In this document: one piece after another, positions 56,899 through 64,000 of the stretch | How the letters are laid out: the number at the start of each line of letters is the position of its first letter | Position numbering within the stretch: the stretch's first letter is position 1 | Assembly (NCBI RefSeq): GCF_937616625.2 | Contig: NC_065577.1 | Span: forward strand, 1,178,001-1,242,000 | Direction of reading: 5' to 3' | DNA: 64,000 nt | Origin: Mercurialis annua | Lineage: Eukaryota; Streptophyta; Magnoliopsida; Malpighiales; Euphorbiaceae | Program-made: the position numbers and the translations under genes | The notes under the pieces: generated by a model | Told to the model about the DNA's origin: nothing | What the model saw: the letters and a program-made list of their open reading frames with translations, nothing else | Databases searched by the model: none

Positions 56899-58051
56899 TG
56901 ATTGAATTCGACTTGATTATATAAATGTTTCTAGTATAAAAATAAGAGTCAGTAAATTAGTTTAAACTCGATTAGGCTTGTGTGCTTGTCTAGTGCAGTA
57001 TTTGATGTTCGAATTCGAGTAGTTCGAACTTTGGGTAGACTCAATTAATGTTTGATTGATTTTGAATATTTTTTAATTAATTTTGCAGAGCTCTTAAGTT
57101 GAATGGATTCAATTACACCTGTATGCATGGAATCAAATTCAACAATGGTCGGTTTGTGTATTGTATTTTTTTTAACAATTTGGTTCGGCTTGATTTTAAA
57201 TTTGAAAAATAAAAATACTAAAAATTTCGAACTATATAATTATATCGTAATTTTTTAAAATTAATATTTTCAAAAAATAATACTACTTTCGTATGTGTTA
57301 AAATGCTAAAAATGTATTATACATTACAATTTAACGTAAATTCATTTATAAATTTAATATTTTTTACTTTATTTTTCTTTAAAACTTTTAAAAGAAATAA
57401 TTGTACTTCTTTTCCATAAAATCAAAAATCATACCGAACCGAACATAATTCATAATTGTATCCAAAAATTTGATCCGGGTTTTATTTTCTTAAAAAACTG
57501 ATCAATTTTGATTTTTTACTGCCGAACCGAACTAAATTAAGGTTTACACACCCCTAATTACACACATAATAATCCAAAGTAATTATTATTTCCTACAATA
57601 AGAGTTGGTAGAGACAAAATAGACAGTAGCTGGTAGATTTGTTCTTTATAGTACTATTTATGGAAGCTAATTAATAGAACCACTTTTACAAGTGGGAGCA
57701 AAAGAAAAAAAATCATCAATAAAATAAAACCAACAAACAAAAGTATATATGGTTAGATTAGGTGAAATGAAATGAATGGTGATAGTTTTAAAGGCAAGCA
57801 TATCATGGGTCATATTATCCATAATTCTACATCTAAAAAATTAAAGTTTAAATTTGTAAAATCCTTATGAAATTAAAATGGAAGGCATAAAAAGAATTTC
57901 TTTTGATCCTTGTTCTTGTCTTGTTTTCTATTTTAAATTCCTCTAGTTTTATTTATTAATATTGAATACTTGTAATACTTCTAATTTTGTAGATATTAAG
58001 TTGCTTGTCATATAAAAGCATTAACATTGTGATTTCAAACATAAAAAAAAG
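56899..58051. other. AT-rich intergenic stretch
   Basis: No gene. 57140-57555 has TTCGGTT/AACCGAA words and ends ACACACCCCTAA, like the right end of a hAT-type MITE, but its left end was not found. Confidence 0.5.
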
Positions 58052-58371
58052 GGGCTAATTCCATAAAAAATCACGAACTTTACACGAAATTTCATTTTAA
58101 TTACGACTTTTAAAAGTTGTCATATAAAACCATGACCTTTCATTTCTTATTAAATATATCATCAATTATTTTCCGGTTTAGTTTTACCTTTCATTTTTTT
58201 CCAAATCAGCCGGATTCCGGTTGTCACGTCAGAAAAAATACACTTAAAATTAATTTTGTGATATATTTGAAAAAAAAAAATGAAACTTCATGATTTTATA
58301 TGGCAACTTTTAAAAGTCGTGATTAAAATGAAACTTCATGTAAATATCATGATTTTTAATGGAATTAACCC
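58052..58371. mobile_element. 320-bp foldback MITE
   Basis: GGGCTAATTCCAT at the left and ATGGAATTAACCC at the right are inverted, and the repeat continues inward (AAAATCACGAACTTTACA.GAA / TTCATGTAAATATCATGATTTTT; ACTTTTAAAAGTTG / CAACTTTTAAAAGT). Poly-A on both sides hides the duplicate. Mutator type by its ends. Confidence 0.75.
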
Positions 58372-58532
58372 AAAAAAAAAAAACAATTTAGATAACTAAT
58401 GTCAATAAAATAGAAATGCACAGTCTGAATTTTAATAAAGTTAAAATAAGAAAACGAGCAAATTCTTATTCCATCACCTAATTGCGCCTCATTTTGTTTT
58501 CGTGTCAAATGGTTTAATATCTATAAAATTAA

Positions 58533-58900
58533 GAGTCAATTCTAATAAAATACTAAACGTTTACGAGTTTAGTTATAACCAGACCTTTCAAAATCAGCTA
58601 GTTGATCCCATTTTGGGATATTTGAAATCTTTTTTAGCCATTCGCGAAAAAATATCAAATTTTTTGTAATGAGTTAAACTAGCCAATTTTAATTGATTTT
58701 GCTAGAAAGGTTTCAAATATCCCCTATCATTCAAAATCGGCTATTTTAACTTATTCAGGAATGACAAATTTTTCGGTTTGATTCACAAATGGCTGAAAAG
58801 GATTTCAAAATCCCAAAATGGACTAAACTAACCGATTTTAAATTTTTTGGTTATAACTGACAAAACCCGTAAATGTTTGGTATTTTAGTGAAATTAACCC
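58533..58900. mobile_element. 368-bp foldback MITE, Mutator type
   Basis: Inverted ends (GAGTCAATTCTAATAAAATAC versus inverse of GTATTTTAGTGAAATTAACCC) and inner arms (AAATCAGCTAG / CTAACCGATTT; CCCATTTTGGGAT / ATCCCAAAATGG). A perfect 9-bp duplicate TAAAATTAA lies at 58524-58532 and 58901-58909. Confidence 0.85.
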
Positions 58901-58942
58901 TAAAATTAATAGTAAATGACTCAATATTGACAGATGAAAATG

Positions 58943-61116
58943 GGGTTTTTTTCATAAACAACCAACATTTGGTAAATTATTACTTTTATACAGACAAGAG
59001 TTTTCAATATGAAAACTACTGTACACGCTGAAAAATATTACTTTTATACGGATCTATATATATAAAATATTACAAGTCAAATCCTCGTAAATGAATAATT
59101 TTCTCTCTCATCACAATTAATTTTTCTCTCCTCTCTCTCAAATCATCTCTTTCAGCTCGTGTTTGCTCCATCGTTTTCAGCCGCTATGTCCTCTGTTCCT
59201 CTGCTCCTCTATCATCGTTCTCATCATCGTCTCCGCCAACGCCATCATCTCATATGATCGTCGTCGTCATCAATTTTGATTTCAGATCTACAATTTATTC
59301 ATTGTTCTTCTTTTTCTTTTTCTTTTTTATTTTCAGATCTACAAATTTTATACTGTTTTTTCACCATTAAACATGTATGAAGATTATATTTAGAGAATAG
59401 AATGTTAATTATATGTTATGTAAAATAAATTTGTGGTTTAATAAAATAATTTTTTGTTATTTCTGCATTTTTTGTGTTTGGTTGTATTTTTGTATTTTTT
59501 ATTCTACAACACAATTTGTTGATGATGGTTTATTGCTGAATAATTATAATGTTACAGTGTTGTTGATTTTATGTTGATTTTGTGTTGATAATCAGTTGGT
59601 AATTGTTTGATTTTAACATTAAAAAATTTTATTCTAGAAAAATATTGGTAAATTAGATAATTTTGACCGTGAAATAAATTAAAAAAAATAAAACTTAACT
59701 GAAATTAGATAATGATATGTTAGCATTATCATGTTGACATGTTGTTGATTTCTTGTTGATATTTTATTAATTGTCACCGTTTTTTAAAACTATATGTTCT
59801 ATTTTATTTTTTATGTTGATTCGTTGTTGATTTATTGTTGACATTATGTTGATAAGTATTTCAATTTTTTTTCATACTAAATTTTATGTTGACATGTTGT
59901 TGATTTGTTGTTGATTTATTGTTAACATTATGTTTATAAGTATTTCAACTCTTTTTCATATTCAATTTTATGTTGACACGTTGTTGACATAATGTTGATA
60001 ACATGTTGATTTTTCAATCATTGAAAGAAAAATAAAGTTTAGTCTTAATTTGTTGTGTTGATGAGCTGTTGAAATGCTTTTGATAATATGTTGATTGTTT
60101 ATGACTTAAATCAATCAATGTTCTCATTTTACAAATATCTTGACAAAATTAGCATTAATTGTTGATATCGTGTTGACATTATGTTGATAACTTGTTAATA
60201 TGATAGTAGTAATACTACTAAAGAACAATAAAGGTACAAAATATTTAAAATAAATGAATCAGATAAAGAAATTATCAGAGTAAGCAATCAAAATAATATG
60301 AAAAAACAACAACAATAATTCAAATGAAAAAATAAAATTATTCTTACATATAAAAATAAAAATATATTAAATATACACCAACACAATAGTTCACAAAATA
60401 TTAAAAGTTTATTTCACAGACAATATTATCTTATTTGTCAATGTTGAAATAAAAACAATCAGTTGATATCAACATAATATCAACATAAAATCAACAACAC
60501 TGTAACATTATAATAATTCAGCAATCAATCATCATCAACAAATCGTTCTGCAGAAAAAAAAACACAGAAATGCAAAAAAATGCAGAAATAACAGAATTTT
60601 ATTATATAAAATCACAAAATTATTCTATATAACATGAAATAAGTATTAGATTCTTTAAAGATACTCTTTATACATGTTTAATGGTGGATAAACAGTAAAA
60701 GATAAACAAATTACAGATCTGAAAATGAAAAAAAAAATCAGATCTAAAATTAAAAAGATAAAAAAAAGATGGCGCGGCGAGAGAAAGGCGGAACGATGGA
60801 GGCGAAACGGCGGAGGCGAAACGACGAAGGCGGAGGCAAAACGACGAAGGCGGAACGGCGAAGGCGGAGGCGGCGGAACGGCGGAGGCGAAACGGCGGAA
60901 ACGAAGGAGCAGAAATCGTGAAAATTTTCTTTCACAGCTCAAAAGAAATCGTGTAGAAGAAGAATGATTGAGAGAAATAAGAAAAATCGTATAAAAGAAA
61001 AGAATTTAAAGTAGAAGTCATTAAAGTAAGGAAATGTGGTAGGTAAAGTAAAGATTTGGATTGGGCTGTATAAAAGAAAAGAGTGGCCGATTTCCTGTAT
61101 TTCATATAAAAAGCCC
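58943..61116. mobile_element. Foldback MULE, family A/B, copy B (2174 bp)
   Basis: Same family and order as 49645-52220: pyrimidine-rich left arm, TGTTGAT centre (59560-60200), inverted right arm with GGCGGAACG minisatellite. Ends GGGTTTTTTTCATA and TATATAAAAAGCCC; 9-bp duplicate ATGAAAATG at 58934-58942 and 61117-61125. Same orientation as copy A. No transposase. Confidence 0.9.
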
Positions 61117-61125
61117 ATGAAAATG

Positions 61126-61538
61126 CAAGGAGTCAATGTCAAAATTCGGACAAATACAAAAATTTAAATATTCATTTTGCTTAAATAAAATTATAGATAA
61201 ACGGAGCATAAACATGAGAGTAAATAACAGGATATTATAAGTGGTTGCTCTACAAACTTCTAATTACTGACTGTTTATAATTTTTATATATTATATATTT
61301 ACTAATCGTTTCTATCTTTGAGTCAACATTTTTATCTTTTCTGTAATTTTTTCCAGGGAAATCGTCATTAAAAATTAATTAATTCAAAATATAATAAATT
61401 CAAAGTATTAAAAAAACAGTTTAATGATAAATTGTGAGATTATGAACTAAATTGCAAAGGATAATTGATTCTGATAGAGCCTATTAAAAAAATAAAATAC
61501 AAAAATAGATTCCATTATTATATGATGATATTATGGGA
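61126..61538. other. AT-rich intergenic stretch
   Basis: Gap between two Mutator-type elements; nothing seen in it. Confidence 0.6.
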
Positions 61539-61548
61539 GAATACAATT

Positions 61549-61886
61549 GGCTTAATACATAGTTTGACCCCTGAACTTGTACCCTTTTACCCATCTAACC
61601 CCCAAACTTAACGTCTCACCTATCGAACCCCTGAACTTGTTAAATAATCCGATTTGACCCCCGAACTTGATAAATACGTAAACATTGAACCCCTCCGTAC
61701 ACAATTTCTTCTAGAATGTTTCAAGTGACAGGTGGACACGAAGGGTTCAATATTTACATATTTATCAAGTTCAGGGGTCAAATCGGATTATTTAACAAGT
61801 TCAGAGGTTCGATAGGTGAGACGTTAAGTTTAAAGGTTAGATGGGTAAAAGGGTACAAGTTCAGGGGTCAAACTATATATTAAGCC
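61549..61886. mobile_element. 338-bp foldback MITE, Mutator type (copy 2)
   Basis: Same length and ends (GGCTTAATACATAGTTTGAC ... TATTAAGCC) as 20906-21243. A perfect 10-bp duplicate GAATACAATT lies at 61539-61548 and 61887-61896. The non-palindromic centre (ACAGGTGGACACGAAGG) is the reverse complement of that in copy 1, so the two copies lie in opposite orientation. Confidence 0.9.
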
Positions 61887-61896
61887 GAATACAATT

Positions 61897-62439
61897 GGTG
61901 ACATACAAAGGTATGGGGACATGCACGAGAAAATGAGCATCTCAGTCCCAGATTTGTTTGCTGTCTAACTTTTTACTGCAAAATCAGATTTCTGTTTCAG
62001 ATCCACTTCTCACTTTAATGACAATTTCATTTTTCATTTTATATAATAGAAAATATCTTTATATAGATTATACAAAAGATGCATATGTATAGATCAACAA
62101 ATTTAACGTTAAAATCACTAGTATTATTTTTCTATTTTTAGAAAATTTTACAAGCTGGATTATTTTATGTATTTAAATGCTCTCGGTTTATGTACGAATT
62201 TCTCGCTTATTAAAAAAGTATGTTTCTAGCGGAATGGGTGAGCAATGACTTCTTTTTCCTTAACTAGGAGTTTCGATTTCAAATCCTATGTGTAAAGAAA
62301 TTTTATAAAATGATTGAAGAGTTTTATCCTATTCAATTCGATCCGAATTAATCAAGACAATAGTTTTAAATATCAAGCGATATTAACTAAAATTTAAACG
62401 AGATCTATTACAACAAAGGCCTTGTTTGTAGGCAGTGGC
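61897..62439. other. Intergenic stretch with a SINE-like segment
   Basis: No gene. 62215-62400 reads like a tRNA-derived SINE: an A-box-like TAGCGGAATGGG (62229-62240) and a B-box-like GTTTCGATTTCAAATCC (about 62271-62287) about 40 bp apart, then a non-tRNA body. Ends were not fixed. Confidence 0.4.
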
Positions 62440-62706
62440 AGGAGAGGTGAACCAAGTTCACCATGTAGAATTATGAACCACTCATTTAATATTTGACACG
62501 TGACGTTATTATTTGTATGAACCGATTAATAAAAGACACAATTATTAATGATTATTTAATATATTTTATTTAGAATTAATGTCCCTTTTATTAATTGGTT
62601 CATATAAATAATTATGCCATCATATAAATAATTATGCCACGTGTCATGTATCAAATGGATGGTTTATAATCTTACTTGGTGGATTTGATTCACCTAAAAA
62701 TTTCTC
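62440..62706. mobile_element. 267-bp foldback MITE
   Basis: Arms match in inverted order: GGTGAACCAAGTTCACC / GGTGGATTTGATTCACC, TTTGACACGTGACGTTATTA / ATAATTATGCCACGTGTCA, ATGAACCGATTAATAAAAG / TTTTATTAATTGGTTCAT. CAGTGGC flanks it on both sides (62433-62439, 62707-62713), a 7-8-bp duplicate. Confidence 0.7.
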
Positions 62707-62713
62707 CAGTGGC

Positions 62714-64000
62714 GGAGTCGCATAAAGAAACCTTGTGCCCTCAAACTTTTCTTTTTGTTCATAGAAATCCTTTGATTTTTCTTAGATATGTTTATTAAGT
62801 TTACATTTTTTCTATTTGGCCCTCTAAAATCTAGTTTTGGCTCCACCATATGTAGGCGTAACTTCCTGTAAACGCAAAAGATTATCTATCTAATTATGCT
62901 CTTTTTTTTTAAAAAAAAAAAAAATCTGCTCAAAATAAACATTTGCAAAAGAAAATAAAATTAAAAAGTACCACAAATCTTTTGTAAAGTTATAAACTTT
63001 CCATCAATAAAAAAGCTATACTAATATTATTTAATCTTTGACGTCAAGCATGCAACAGAAACATGACTCGGCTCTGTAGCACATCTGATTATTTATTTAA
63101 ATGAACAAAAAATCTCATTAATTAAGAATACTAGTATAAATATTAATTAATTATCCATCAACCTCATTAATAAAGACAGTGTCTAGTATCTCACGTGAAG
63201 ATAGTACTACTATTATCAATATTTTTAAAACCGAATCGGACCAGCCGGTCAGACCAAATTAATCGAAGATGGATTAGCTACTGGGCCTGATTAGATCAAA
63301 TATTTAAAAATAAAACATCAGTTATAAACAGGATTAAATTTTAAACTATAACATGCTATAAAATGACTTTTTTATTCTTTAGAATTTTCATATTACATGC
63401 TATATTAATTTTTAGATTTTTTGGAAAGTTTATTTTATAGGAATAATATTATTTTTGCATTTTTTTCACTTAATGAAATTTTGCATTACATGATTTTTCG
63501 TTTAAAAATTAATACTTAATTATTAAAAAAATTTAAAAATAATGCTATTTAATTATTTATTTTAGTTCAATTTATAGTACCACATAAAGTGATAATAATA
63601 AGTGAATAAATTTAAGGAGGAAATTGAAGCAATATATATATATTTTTTAAAAATAAACAAATAAAAAACTATCACGTCATATAATATAACAAAATGAAAT
63701 AAGATAGGTGATTTAAATAGTATTTTTTGAAAATAAAATTAAAAAATTTGAGATAAACTAATTGAACCAATCAAATCGTACACCGCTTGAAAAACCGGTT
63801 CGATCTCTTATCCGGTTTTAAAAAAACATCTCTATTTACTATACAGATTCTGTCTGCGACTCTACAGCCGCGTTATCAGTTAATCAATTTAAAGTAATTA
63901 ATTTTTTTTTAATTTCTTTCCAAAATCTTTTTAGATGCTTAATGGTCCTATCAAGTGGGCCCTACTTTCCGACACAACACACCGTTTGCATTGATTAGCT
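62714..64000. other. AT-rich intergenic stretch to the window end
   Basis: No gene, RNA gene or clear transposon end. 63225-63300 and 63775-63830 carry GGACCAGCCGG.CAGACC and AACCGGTTCGATC words that suggest another decayed element. Confidence 0.5.

Noticed and set aside
1..64000. tRNA and rRNA genes
   Set aside because: I saw no convincing A-box/B-box pair with cloverleaf arms and no rRNA-like stretch; only SINE-like remnants. A covariance-model scan was not possible.

Overview
The window is nuclear DNA from a core eudicot plant; the species cannot be named from sequence alone. Evidence: GT-AG introns, plant-specific families (FBA-type F-box proteins, a bHLH113-like factor, a PIP-type secreted peptide), plant retrotransposons, Mutator-like foldback elements with 9-10 bp target duplications, and Arabidopsis-type TTTAGGG repeats. 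Intergenic DNA is very AT-rich and full of transposons.

Layout. 36-7655 (-): BRR2, the U5 snRNP helicase, rebuilt as three coding exons (2186 aa) plus a 5'-UTR intron. 8062-8525: a 30-bp tandem repeat followed by degenerate telomere-like repeats. 10975-11184 (-): a 69-aa PIP-like secreted-peptide precursor. 11801-19027: a Ty1/copia retrotransposon whose two 286-bp LTRs look identical, with a 5-bp target duplication; its pol is frameshifted and split by a 965-bp TG...CA insertion that looks like a solo LTR. 20906-21243: a 338-bp foldback MITE. 21703-25664: a foldback MULE with a second MULE nested in it and an exon-like fragment in its core. 27846-36320 (-): REV1 translesion polymerase, rebuilt as 23 coding exons (1112 aa). 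38476-41507 (+): two tandem F-box genes. 42848-45081 (-): bHLH113-like gene (5 exons, 262 aa). 48550-48895 (-): LYR-motif protein (2 exons, 82 aa). 49645-52220 and 58943-61116: two related foldback MULEs flanking a GRF zinc-finger gene (54526-55126, +) and a 5'-truncated LINE. 61549-61886: a second copy of the 338-bp MITE in opposite orientation. The rest to 64000 is AT-rich DNA with MITE and SINE-like remains.

The host genes do not form a pathway: BRR2 acts in splicing, REV1 in DNA damage tolerance, the F-box proteins in SCF ubiquitination, the LYR protein probably in mitochondria. The bHLH113-LYR pair is also adjacent in Arabidopsis (At3g19500/At3g19508), so it looks like retained ancestral order. 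No complete new biological system was found. The most unusual items are a 53-codon two-helix membrane ORF with its own promoter-like block in the copia leader, the nested MULE with a complex-I-like exon fragment and covarying hairpins, and the PIP-like peptide gene. All exon borders were read by eye from splice signals, frame and family knowledge; no alignment or expression data were used.
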